A stretch of 8,051 nt of DNA, from NCBI GenBank assembly GCA_019747615.1, contig JAIEQQ010000609.1:1-8051 (forward strand), given 5' to 3'. Both the position numbers and the translations under genes were made by a program. Shown here piece after piece: positions 1 to 6,957 of the stretch. Under the pieces are notes generated by a model. It ran no database searches, was not told the origin of the DNA, and saw only the letters and a list, made by a program, of their open reading frames with translations. The stretch is from Phycisphaerales bacterium. Lineage in GTDB: Bacteria; Planctomycetota; Phycisphaerae; Phycisphaerales; UBA1924. Position 1 is the stretch's first letter. Each line of letters opens with the position of its first letter.

Positions 1-962
1 CGAACGACCCGTCAGCATCCTCCGGCTGGTTGCGAGTGCTGCTTGGTCTTGGCCACAGCATCGTCGCGGCGGCCCTTGTGTTGAGCGGCGGCTATGCGCT
101 CTTCAAGCGTGTGATGGGCGTGCTCACCATCGCGATGGTTGTGCTCGTCGTGATCGCGGCGGCGCTGACGCGCCCGAATCTGGGCGCCGTGGTTGGTGCG
201 ATCTTCGTGCCGCGCTTGCCGCTGGAGGATCCCAAGGGGCTGCAATGGACGCTCGCGATGTTCGGCGGGATCGGCGGCACGGTGACGATGCTCGCGTACG
301 GCTACTGGATGCGGGAGGAACGGCAGGCGGCGGGAGAGACCGCGTCTCCGGCGCGCCGCGGCTCGTATCGGATTGATCTTGCCATCGCCTACTCCGTCAC
401 GGCGGCGTTCGGCATTGCCCTCACGATCGTGTCGGCGGATGTCCCGGTCCGTCCTAGCGGCGGCAACCTGTTTCAGGCGGTGGCGTCGCGCTTGACAGAG
501 ACCATCGGGCCGGCCGCGGGGTGGTTGTACCTCGCGGGCGCGTGGTGTGCCGTGTGGGCGTGTATGCTCGGCGTCTGGCAGTTCATCCCGCTGCTGTTCG
601 CGGACTTCGTCTCGTTCGGCCGCGGCCCTGCTCATCGCTCGCCGACAGCAACCGCCACGAAACAAGCCTTCGACACGACCGACCTCTCTCGCACGCCTGC
701 ATATCGAGCCTATCTGCTGGGCCTCGCGACGCTCCCGGCGCTCGGAGTCTGGCTCGACTTCGCAGTGGTGCAGCGAGCCTTCGGCATCATGGGCTCAATG
801 TTCATTCCACTGGTCGCGCTGGCGCTGCTGCTGATGAACACTCGGCGCGCATGGGTCGGTCGGTACGTGAACGGCATGGCGACAAACGTGCTCTTGGTCA
901 TCATCCTCGTGATCACGACGGTGGGGTTGGCCGTTGAGCTTGCGCGATGGCTGGGGCGATAA
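1..962 (+). CDS. Nramp-family metal ion transporter, C-terminal part (5' end cut by window)
   Basis: The frame is open from base 3 to a TAA at 960-962, giving 319 residues with no start in the window, so the N-terminus lies before base 1. About seven to eight hydrophobic segments are visible, for example LVLSGGYALF, GVLTIAMVVLVVIAAALT, WTLAMFGGIGGTVTMLAYGY, a long stretch around GWLYLAGAWCAVWACMLGVW, and a final helix NVLLVIILVITTVGLAVEL. The GG-x-GGT-x-T-x-x-x-YGYW-x-RE segment resembles the TM6 region of planctomycete proteins annotated as Nramp (proton-coupled divalent metal transporters). The classical TM6 metal-binding MPH motif is not seen there, so the substrate is uncertain. The TM1 DPGN motif would lie outside the window. 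The protein is predicted to sit in the inner membrane. The gene converges on acs with a 4-bp gap, and I see no terminator hairpin between them. Alternative: another APC-superfamily (LeuT-fold) transporter. Confidence 0.72.
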   Translation, partial: NDPSASSGWLRVLLGLGHSIVAAALVLSGGYALFKRVMGVLTIAMVVLVVIAAALTRPNLGAVVGAIFVPRLPLEDPKGLQWTLAMFGGIGGTVTMLAYGYWMREERQAAGETASPARRGSYRIDLAIAYSVTAAFGIALTIVSADVPVRPSGGNLFQAVASRLTETIGPAAGWLYLAGAWCAVWACMLGVWQFIPLLFADFVSFGRGPAHRSPTATATKQAFDTTDLSRTPAYRAYLLGLATLPALGVWLDFAVVQRAFGIMGSMFIPLVALALLLMNTRRAWVGRYVNGMATNVLLVIILVITTVGLAVELARWLGR

Positions 963-966
963 GAAC

Positions 967-3093
967 CTACTCCTCATCCCCCCGCAACTTCGCCACCACG
1001 CTCAAATCCTCCAGCGTCGAAGTATCCTGCGTGATCTTCTCCACGCCCGCGGCGACATCGCGCAGCAGCCGCCGCATGATCTTGCCGCTGCGGGTCTTGG
1101 GCAGGGATTCGGTGAAGCGGATTTGGTCGGGTTGGGCCAGGGGGCCGACTTCTTTGCGGACGTGGGCGATGAGGGCTTTGCGGAGGTCGTCGCCGGGTTG
1201 TTGGTTGGGGTTGTGGGCGTGCCAGGTGCCGCGGAGCGTGACGAAGGCGCAGATCGCGCTGCCCTTGATCTCGTGCGGGTAGCCGACGACCGCGGCCTCG
1301 GCGACGAAGGGGTGGCTCACCAGTGCGCTCTCGACTTCCATAGTGCCCAGCAGGTGGCCGCTGACTTTGATGACGTCGTCTACGCGGCCTTGGACCCAGA
1401 AGTAGCCGTCTTGGTCGCGGCGTGCACCGTCGGCGGAGAAGTAGAGCGGCTGGCCGGTGGCGGGGTCTTTGATGCGGCCGAAGTAGTTGGAGATGAAGCG
1501 GTCGCGGTTGTTGTAGACGCCGCGGAGCATGCCGGGCCAGGGCTTGCGGATGACGAAGAGGCCGCCTTTGTCGGGGGCGAGTTCTTCGCCCTGTTCGTTG
1601 ACGATCGCGGCGTCAATGCCGAGCATCGGCACAGTGCACGAGCCGGGCTTGGTGGGGATCGCGCCGGGCAGCGGGGTGCAGACGTGGCCGCCGGTCTCGG
1701 TCTGCCAGTAGGTGTCCACGATCGGGCATCGCTCGCGGCCGATGTGCTTGTGGTACCACATCCACGCCTCGGGGTTGATCGGTTCGCCGACGGTGCCCAG
1801 GACCTTGAGGCACGAGAGATCGTGCTTGGCGGGGAACTCATCGCCCCATTTCATGAACGTGCGGATCGCGGTGGGCGCGGTGTAAAACTGCGTGACGCGG
1901 TGGCGGGCGATGATGTCCCAGAAGCGGTCGTTGTGGGGGAAGTTGGGCGCGCCCTCGTACATGAGCGTGGGGACGCGGTTCATCATGACGCCGTAGAGGA
2001 CGTAGGAGTGGCCGGTGACCCAGCCGATGTCCGCGCTGCACCAGAAGACCTGGCCGGTATCGGGGATGAGGTTGAAGGTGAGGCGCGCGGTCATGTTGAC
2101 ATATGTCAGGTAGCCGCCGGTGGTGTGCTGGATGCCCTTGGGCTTTCCGGTGGAGCCGGAGGTGTAGAGCAGGAAGAGCATGTCCTCGCTGTCCATCGGC
2201 TCGCATGGGCAGGCGTCGCTGGCGCTGTTCACGCTGTCGTGCCACCAGTGAAACTTTGTCGGGCCGCGGCGGGCTTCGCCCGTCGAGAAGCCCTCGCTGG
2301 CGGGCAGGTGGCCGGAGCGCTTGACGACGAGGACGTGGTTGACGATGTGGCCGTGGTTGGCCAGTTGGCCGACGCTTTCTTCAACGTTCTTGAGCAGGGG
2401 GACGACATCGCCCCGGCGATAGCCGCCGTCGGCGGTGATGATGACGCGGGAGTGCGCGTCGGTGACGCGCTCGGTAATGGCCTGCGGCGCGAAGCCGCCG
2501 AAGATGACCGAGTGGGCGGCGCCGATCCTCGCGCAGGCGAGCATGGCGATGGCGAGCTCGGGGATCATCGGCATGTAGATGGTGACGACGTCGCCCTTCT
2601 TGACGCCCATGGCCTTCAGCGCGTTTGCGCAGCGGCTGGTGTGAACTTGCAGCTCGCGATAGGTGAGGCGCTTGATCTCGGGCTCGTGGGCGTAGGCGCT
2701 GCCGGGGGCCGGGTGGGCGGTGCGCGGCGTGACGGGCTCGCCTTCCCAGATGATCGCGACCTGCTCGCCGTGCCCGGCTTGAACGTGGCGATCGACGCAG
2801 TTGTAGCAGGCGTTCAGGGTCGCGCCCTCGAACCACTTGGCGTCGGGCGCGTTCCACTCCAGCACGCGATTCCACGGGGTGAACCAGGCGAGGTGCTTGG
2901 CTTCGTTCGCCCAGAAGGCTTCGGGCTGCGCGATCGACTGCGCGTGCAGCGCGCGGTACTCGTCCAGTGACGCGACGTGCCAGCGGTCAAAGCCCAGCGA
3001 GCCGGGCGATGGCGGCGGGAAGACGCGCGTCTCGCGGAGCAGGACATCGGTGTTCTCTGAGCCTTCGTGGGCATGATCTGGGGCGGTGGTCAC
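967..3093 (-). CDS. acs: Acetyl-CoA synthetase (AMP-forming acetate--CoA ligase)
   Basis: This enzyme activates acetate with ATP and CoA to acetyl-CoA through an acetyl-AMP intermediate, in the cytoplasm. The 708-residue product is slightly longer than the usual ~650. Visible in order: the N-terminal Acs segment (RVFPPP near residue 24); the ATP-binding loop YTSGSTGKPKG at about 310-320; GWVTGHSYVLYG at about 358; DTYWQTETGGH at about 460, which keeps the Trp that limits the pocket to acetate in Acs enzymes; YFSADGARRDQDG at 551-563; the hinge GRVDDVIKVSGH at 569-580; and the C-terminal PKTRSGKIMRRLL, whose Lys (about 671) is the residue acetylated by Pat-type enzymes in other bacteria. I chose the GTG at 3091-3093 because GGGGAG lies 9 nt upstream and conserved sequence begins soon after it. 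An in-frame ATG at 3177 would add 28 unconserved, Arg-rich residues. A segment around residues 263-280 appears to be an insertion carrying DNA palindromes. No clear promoter was found. Confidence 0.96.
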   Translation of the reverse strand: MTTAPDHAHEGSENTDVLLRETRVFPPPSPGSLGFDRWHVASLDEYRALHAQSIAQPEAFWANEAKHLAWFTPWNRVLEWNAPDAKWFEGATLNACYNCVDRHVQAGHGEQVAIIWEGEPVTPRTAHPAPGSAYAHEPEIKRLTYRELQVHTSRCANALKAMGVKKGDVVTIYMPMIPELAIAMLACARIGAAHSVIFGGFAPQAITERVTDAHSRVIITADGGYRRGDVVPLLKNVEESVGQLANHGHIVNHVLVVKRSGHLPASEGFSTGEARRGPTKFHWWHDSVNSASDACPCEPMDSEDMLFLLYTSGSTGKPKGIQHTTGGYLTYVNMTARLTFNLIPDTGQVFWCSADIGWVTGHSYVLYGVMMNRVPTLMYEGAPNFPHNDRFWDIIARHRVTQFYTAPTAIRTFMKWGDEFPAKHDLSCLKVLGTVGEPINPEAWMWYHKHIGRERCPIVDTYWQTETGGHVCTPLPGAIPTKPGSCTVPMLGIDAAIVNEQGEELAPDKGGLFVIRKPWPGMLRGVYNNRDRFISNYFGRIKDPATGQPLYFSADGARRDQDGYFWVQGRVDDVIKVSGHLLGTMEVESALVSHPFVAEAAVVGYPHEIKGSAICAFVTLRGTWHAHNPNQQPGDDLRKALIAHVRKEVGPLAQPDQIRFTESLPKTRSGKIMRRLLRDVAAGVEKITQDTSTLEDLSVVAKLRGDEE
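2270..2293. repeat. Nested palindromes inside acs (candidate small interspersed element)
   Basis: CGGGC (2270-2274) pairs with GCCCG (2278-2282) around TTC. Alternatively GGGCTTC (2271-2277) pairs with GAAGCCC (2287-2293) around 9 nt. The DNA encodes part of a stretch, ASEGFSTGEARRGPTKF, that appears to be extra compared with typical Acs proteins at this place. A GGGCTTCGC 9-mer with a similar palindrome recurs at 7787-7805. Confidence 0.4.
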
Positions 3094-3102
3094 GGCGGAG
3101 AT

Positions 3103-3108
3103 CTCCCC
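3103..3108 (-). promoter_or_regulatory. Shine-Dalgarno site of acs
   Basis: GGGGAG on the minus strand lies 9 nt before the GTG at 3091-3093. It is the main reason for choosing that start over the upstream in-frame ATG at 3175-3177. The spacing matches the GGAG sites before the repeat-protein gene and pilO-like gene in this window. Confidence 0.6.
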
Positions 3109-3186
3109 GGTTCGGCGCCTGGCTGGCAGCCATCGATGCGACGGCAACGAGGCCGGTGGCGCTCGACGATGAAGCATGATGCTACC

Positions 3187-3218
3187 AAAGAAACGGCCCC
3201 GCGAGTGGCGGGGCCGTT
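3187..3218 (-). terminator. Intrinsic terminator after the repeat-protein gene
   Basis: A perfect 11-bp inverted repeat, AACGGCCCCGC at 3192-3202 and GCGGGGCCGTT at 3208-3218, encloses a 5-nt loop. Read on the minus strand the hairpin runs into TTTCTTT, the normal layout of a Rho-independent terminator. It lies 37 bp past the stop of the repeat-protein gene and about 100 bp before the acs start, so it should insulate acs from that gene. Confidence 0.85.
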
Positions 3219-3255
3219 GGTGGTTTGAGAGGATGAAGCGCGCCGATCGCGAGCA

Positions 3256-3978
3256 TCAGTCGCGGCGTGAGCCCTTCGCGGCCTTCTTGGCTACGGGTTT
3301 GCCGACCGGCTTGCCCTTGCGCTGCGACTCGCCCTGGGCCTTGGCGGCCTTACCGTCACCGGCGGTGCGGGTTGCGCTTCGTTCGCGAGTGACCGAGCCA
3401 TCTTCGTTCTTGGTTCGGCTGGCGTCAACGGACGACGTGCCGCCGTTCGGCCCGGTGCGGGTCGCGTCGCGCGTGATGGTGCCGCCCTCCTTGGTGATGG
3501 TGGCATCGCGCGTGATCTGGCGGCCGTCGGGAAGGACGGTGACGCCCTCGCGGGTCAGGGTGTTTCCCTCGCGGGTGATTTGATCAGTTCCGGTCACAGC
3601 CTTGCCGTTGGGCCCGGTGGTGGTGGCGGTGCGCGTCGCGGTGTTGCCATCCTTGACGATGGCGACTTCCTTGTTTGAAGACTGCCCGTCGAAACCGGTG
3701 CGAGCGGTCTCGCGAGTGACGGTCGAGCCGTCCTTTGCGACGATGGTTTGGTTGGTCGCGGTCTGGCCCTGGGCGTTGGTGCGAGTCGTCTCGATCACGA
3801 CGGTGCCGTCGTCTCGGGTGAAGGTACGCTGTGACGTGATCTGGCCGACAAAGGCCTCCGGCGCTGCCGCGGGGGCGGGTGCCGGTGCGATGGGCGGTGA
3901 GGCGGGCGCATCCTGCGCCGAAGCGAAAGAGCCGGCGAGCATGGAGAGGGCGAGGACGGTGGTTGCAACTCGGTTCAT
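3256..3978 (-). CDS. Secreted 27-residue tandem-repeat protein, function unknown
   Basis: I do not recognise a named family. The 240-residue product begins with a clear signal peptide, MNRVATTVLALSMLAGSFASAQ, probably cleaved after ASA near residue 21, then a Pro/Ala-rich stretch to about 41. Residues ~52-210 are about six tandem repeats of near 27 residues, consensus roughly I-T-x-(K/R)-(D/E)-G-x-T-x-T-R-x-x-T-x-T-G-P-x-G. Turn glycines fall at 58, 84, 111, 138, 165 and 194, with second turns at 71, 98, 125, 152, 179 and 209. The Thr-rich alternating pattern suggests a beta-hairpin or beta-solenoid rod. The last ~30 residues are strongly basic (Lys/Arg, Gly, Pro). I chose the ATG at 3976-3978 because GGAG lies 9 nt upstream and the signal peptide starts exactly there; an upstream in-frame start at 4014 would put polar residues before it. 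The gene lies between two terminators, so it is probably its own transcription unit. Export to periplasm or surface is inferred. Confidence 0.85.
   Translation of the reverse strand: MNRVATTVLALSMLAGSFASAQDAPASPPIAPAPAPAAAPEAFVGQITSQRTFTRDDGTVVIETTRTNAQGQTATNQTIVAKDGSTVTRETARTGFDGQSSNKEVAIVKDGNTATRTATTTGPNGKAVTGTDQITREGNTLTREGVTVLPDGRQITRDATITKEGGTITRDATRTGPNGGTSSVDASRTKNEDGSVTRERSATRTAGDGKAAKAQGESQRKGKPVGKPVAKKAAKGSRRD
3330..3825 (-). repeat. Tandem ~81-bp coding repeats (27-residue units)
   Basis: The central part of the secreted-protein gene encodes about six units of period 27 residues (81 bp). The period was measured from Gly positions in the translation: intervals of 26, 27, 27, 27 and 29 residues for the first turn, and 27, 27, 27, 27 and 30 for the second. 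At the DNA level the units have diverged, although phrases for TGPNG, ITREG, ITKEG and TRDAT recur. This points to old internal duplication rather than recent slippage. The boundaries given are approximate. Confidence 0.75.
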
Positions 3979-3987
3979 GGTGAGGCA

Positions 3988-3991
3988 CTCC
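3988..3991 (-). promoter_or_regulatory. Shine-Dalgarno site of the repeat-protein gene
   Basis: GGAG on the minus strand lies 9 nt before the ATG at 3976-3978. It supports that start over the upstream in-frame candidate at 4014. Confidence 0.55.
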
Positions 3992-4022
3992 GAGGGTGAA
4001 CAGATTGGAGACAAGTACTCTC

Positions 4023-4051
4023 AAATAGAAAACGCACCTGGGCGGTGCGTT
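4023..4051 (-). terminator. Intrinsic terminator at the end of the pil/gsp operon
   Basis: A perfect 8-bp inverted repeat, AACGCACC at 4031-4038 and GGTGCGTT at 4044-4051, has a 5-nt loop. On the minus strand it is followed by TTTTCTATTT. It starts about 36 bp after the ATPase stop codon. The hairpin ends only about 45 bp before the next start codon, which leaves little room for a separate promoter; I could not identify a convincing -35/-10 pair there. Some readthrough into the repeat-protein gene is possible. Confidence 0.75.
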
Positions 4052-4087
4052 CTTGCAAAGAAACTTGATGGACCAGTTGAAGATGGG

Positions 4088-6178
4088 CTACATCGCGCTC
4101 TCGGTGACGCGCAGGACTTCTTCGACGCTGGTCTTGCCGGACGCGGTCTTCTTCAGGCCGTCGGCGCGGAGGGTGGTCATGCCGCGTTCGGCGCACAGGC
4201 GACGGAGTTCGGCGACGTTTGGGCTGCGGACGATGAAGTCGCGGAGCTGATCATCAACGACGAGCAACTCGTAGATGCCGACGCGCCCGGAGTAGCCGCT
4301 GTTGCGGCACTTGTCGCAGCCCTTACCGGTCCACAGCTTGTCGATGGGCATGCCCTGTAGCTCCAGGAATTCCTTCATCTCCTCGCTGGGTTCCTTCTCG
4401 ATACGGCAGACCGGGCAGAGCTTTCGCAGCAGTCGCTGCGCGAGCACGCCGTTGACCGCCGCGGCGACGAGGAAGGGCTCAAGCCCGATGTTCACCAGTC
4501 GAGTGATCGAGCTCGGCGCGTCGTTGGTGTGCAGCGTGCTGAGCACCAAGTGGCCCGTGAGCGCCGCTTGGACCGCGGTGACCGCGGTTTCCTGATCACG
4601 AATTTCGCCCAGCATGATGACGTCAGGGTCCTGACGCAGGAGTGCCTTGAGTGCTCGCGCGAAGTTCATGCCGATCTTGTCGTGCATCTGTGTTTGCGTG
4701 ATGCCGTCGAGGTGATACTCGATCGGGTCTTCGACGGTCGAGATGTTCATCGACGTCTTGTCGAGGGTGCGCAGGGACGAGTAAAGCGTGGTGGTTTTAC
4801 CTGAGCCGGTGGGGCCGGTGACGAGCACGATGCCGTGCGGCGCGTTGATGAGCCCGCGCCAGAGCTGCATGGTGTTCTCGTCAAAGCCGAGGTCCTCGAG
4901 CTTCACGTTGATCGAGCGCGTATCGAGGATTCGCATGACGACCTTCTCGCCGTAGCCGCAGGGCAGGGTCGAGACGCGAAGGTCGAGCTTGCGGCCCGCG
5001 ACGGCGCAGCGGATGCGCCCGTCCTGGGGCATGCGTCGCTCGGAGATATCGAGGTTGGCGATGATCTTGATACGCGAGGTGATCGCGGCGGACATCGCCG
5101 GCGGCGGCTGCATCATCTCGTACAGCTCGCCGTCGATGCGGAAGCGCACCTTCATCTTCTTGTCGCCCGGCTCGATGTGGATATCGCTGGCGCCCTCTTT
5201 CACCGCTTGCTGGATGATGTAGTTCACATAGCGGATGACCGGGTTCTCACCGGCGGCGCGCTCGAGATCGACTTCGCTCTCGCTCTTCTTTTCGACCTGA
5301 ACATCGGTCTCCTGGACCGAGCTCAGGATGTCGTTGACATCGTCCTCACCCTGCGACTTCATCGGCCCGCCGACAATCTCCAGCGCGCCGCGGACGTCAA
5401 AGCCCGTGACGAGCACGAGCTTGACTGCGGGGACGCCGAGGCGGCGACGGATCTCATCAGAGAGGAACGCGGTATCGGGGCGCGTGACGCCGATGACCGG
5501 GCGCAGGCCCTCCTGCCGCAGCGGAAGCACCATGTGCTGCTGACAGAAGTCGAGCGTGAGGCGTTGAATGAGCTTGCCGTCGAAGCCGCCTTCGAGCGCT
5601 TTGGTCAGGTCCACCGGCTCGAACGTCATGCCCGAGACGGCCGCGATGCACTCCTGCACCTTGGCTTCGGTCGCGCCCTGTTCGACGAGCACATCGAGCA
5701 GTCGCTTGCCCTGAGACTGCCGCATGATCTGCTGCGCGCCGGCGAGCTGCTGCTGCGTCGCGGCGCCGCTGGACAGGAGCATGTCCGTCAGTTCGCTGTT
5801 GGTCAGGGCGCTGGGGGTCTCCGGCTGGTGGATCGACGTCATCGCGTCGCCAATGCCGCCGGACGATGGCGGCGTCGGCGGGCGCGTCGAGACAATCTCC
5901 GCGTCCGAGGGATCCGCCTGGCGGGGCGTGATGCTGCGTCCGACGCCGGGCTGATTCGAGGGCGAGTTGGGAAGGAAGCCGCCATCCGGCGGAGAGCTTG
6001 CACTGGGCCCGGTGTTCCGCGAAGCACCTGGCGGCGCCATGTAGTTCGGCCCCGGCGTTGCTTCCGGACCAGGAAGAAACGGCATGGGCCGGGCGCGCTG
6101 GCGCGTCGGCGCCTCGCCCGGCTTATTCGGATCGATGCCCAGCTCGTTGAGGATGTCATCGATGTCGAGCTTCTTCAC
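4088..6178 (-). CDS. GspE/PilB-family type IV pilus / type II secretion assembly ATPase
   Basis: This hexameric cytoplasmic ATPase powers assembly of pilin or pseudopilin fibres through the PilC/GspF platform. The product is 696 residues. Domains: a short acidic N-terminal helix (LDIDDILNELGID); a Pro/Ser/Gly-rich, probably disordered linker from about 20 to 125; an MshEN/GspE N-terminal type region at about 129-270; a charged linker; and the core ATPase from about 311. The core shows Walker A GPTGSGKT (455-462), the Asp-box region STVEDPIEYH, Walker B DPDVIMLGEIRD (517-528), the His box TGHLVLSTLHTN (542-553), and a four-Cys zinc motif CPVC...CDKC (588, 591, 621, 624) typical of GspE/PilB and absent from PilT. 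I prefer the GTG at 6176-6178 because GGAG lies 6 nt upstream; the ATG at 6190 (four residues longer) and GTG at 6196 lack a suitably spaced site. It lies 53 bp after the PilP-like gene, in the same operon. Sequence alone does not separate PilB from GspE. Confidence 0.95.
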   Translation of the reverse strand: MKKLDIDDILNELGIDPNKPGEAPTRQRARPMPFLPGPEATPGPNYMAPPGASRNTGPSASSPPDGGFLPNSPSNQPGVGRSITPRQADPSDAEIVSTRPPTPPSSGGIGDAMTSIHQPETPSALTNSELTDMLLSSGAATQQQLAGAQQIMRQSQGKRLLDVLVEQGATEAKVQECIAAVSGMTFEPVDLTKALEGGFDGKLIQRLTLDFCQQHMVLPLRQEGLRPVIGVTRPDTAFLSDEIRRRLGVPAVKLVLVTGFDVRGALEIVGGPMKSQGEDDVNDILSSVQETDVQVEKKSESEVDLERAAGENPVIRYVNYIIQQAVKEGASDIHIEPGDKKMKVRFRIDGELYEMMQPPPAMSAAITSRIKIIANLDISERRMPQDGRIRCAVAGRKLDLRVSTLPCGYGEKVVMRILDTRSINVKLEDLGFDENTMQLWRGLINAPHGIVLVTGPTGSGKTTTLYSSLRTLDKTSMNISTVEDPIEYHLDGITQTQMHDKIGMNFARALKALLRQDPDVIMLGEIRDQETAVTAVQAALTGHLVLSTLHTNDAPSSITRLVNIGLEPFLVAAAVNGVLAQRLLRKLCPVCRIEKEPSEEMKEFLELQGMPIDKLWTGKGCDKCRNSGYSGRVGIYELLVVDDQLRDFIVRSPNVAELRRLCAERGMTTLRADGLKKTASGKTSVEEVLRVTESAM

Positions 6179-6231
6179 GGGTCTCTCCATCCCCACGCGG
6201 GGTCATGTCTTCGATCTCTGCGGTGCGCCGG

Positions 6232-6957
6232 TCACTTGCCGTGGCCGGGAGACTTGGGGTCTCCCATCTCGATCGTGCGAACCACGCCATCGACGTCCAG
6301 ATCAACCGAACGCCCATTGATGGCCTTGACGGTGAAGAACTTCGCAACGGTGTCACCGACGCGGAAGACCTCGCCGTTGATGCGGGCCACGGGTCGCTGA
6401 CCGCCCAGCACGCTCTGGAGCTGCAACTCCTTGAACGCGGTCTCGATGTTCTTCGAGCGATCGGCCTTGGCCTTGGCGAGGCGCTCGGCCATGCCGCGCT
6501 CGGCGGCCTTGCGCGCGGCGTCCGGATCGTTCGGATCGATCGGCTGGGCGTTCTCAGCGATGCCCACGACATAGGCGAGCGCGAACGGGTTCTTGCGGAG
6601 CTGATCGGGCGAGACCTGATTGCTCGTGCGCAGCGCGCCGAGCTCGGCCATCAGGATCTCCTGATTCGCCGCCAGCGACTTGTTCTGCTCTGGCACCTGC
6701 GTGTCCAGCGACCCACCGGCAAAGGTGAACTGCGGACCGAGGCCGAGCTGACGCATCCCAAAGAGCAGGCCGCCAGCGGCCACGACGGCGACGGCCATCA
6801 TGATCGGGCCGAGCGAGATGCTGCGACGCACGGGCCCGCCTTGGAGCGCGTCCATCATCGGCGGCATGGTTGAGCCGGGCTCCTGGCCAGCATTCAGCAC
6901 GCTGAGAGCATCGGGCTGACCGTCGTTGTCGGGGGTCTTGATCAGGGCGTTGTTCAT
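6232..6957 (-). CDS. Membrane-anchored PilP/GspB-like pilus assembly protein
   Basis: The 241-residue product has a cytoplasmic N-terminal stretch of about 45 residues ending in RR, one transmembrane helix at about 48-68 (LGPIMMAVAVVAAGGLLFGM), then a periplasmic part. The periplasmic part carries an LRKNPF motif near 119-124, recalling the RDPF/RNPF motifs of PilP and GspB proteins, and a charged Ala/Arg/Lys helix at about 145-175. It ends in a small beta-rich domain at about 173-232 (QSVLGGQRPVARINGEVF, then RVGDTV). That order resembles the PilP/GspC homology-region fold that contacts the secretin. No lipobox Cys is present, unlike canonical PilP. Its ATG overlaps the pilO-like stop codon (ATGA), with GGAG 7 nt upstream, so translation is probably coupled. 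The position between pilO and the ATPase is where pilP is expected. The family call is inferred from fold pattern and synteny, not strong identity. Confidence 0.7.
   Translation of the reverse strand: MNNALIKTPDNDGQPDALSVLNAGQEPGSTMPPMMDALQGGPVRRSISLGPIMMAVAVVAAGGLLFGMRQLGLGPQFTFAGGSLDTQVPEQNKSLAANQEILMAELGALRTSNQVSPDQLRKNPFALAYVVGIAENAQPIDPNDPDAARKAAERGMAERLAKAKADRSKNIETAFKELQLQSVLGGQRPVARINGEVFRVGDTVAKFFTVKAINGRSVDLDVDGVVRTIEMGDPKSPGHGK

Noticed and set aside
934..2970. 678-codon open frame on the plus strand opposite acs
   Set aside because: It lies antisense to an unmistakable acs gene. Its translation is low-complexity, rich in Ala, Gly, Val, Asp and Arg with no recognisable domain. Long mirror frames are expected opposite GC-rich genes.
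3094..3177. 28-residue N-terminal extension of acs from the ATG at 3177
   Set aside because: The added residues are Arg/Pro-rich and unlike Acs N-termini, while the GTG at 3093 has a strong GGGGAG site at 9 nt.
4000..4087. Possible promoter for the repeat-protein gene (TTGCAA and TCTATT on the minus strand)
   Set aside because: The two boxes are about 23 bp apart, too far for a standard sigma-70 promoter, and the second overlaps the terminator T-tract.
3602..4360. 252-codon plus-strand frame spanning the repeat-protein gene, a terminator and the end of the ATPase gene
   Set aside because: It crosses two real genes and a terminator hairpin, and its translation changes character along its length. 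No plausible ribosome site or domain was seen.
4835..6400. 521-codon open frame on the plus strand opposite the assembly ATPase
   Set aside because: It is the antisense shadow of a well-supported ATPase gene, rich in Arg, Ala, Asp and Leu and lacking any motif. It also crosses the boundary between two real minus-strand genes.
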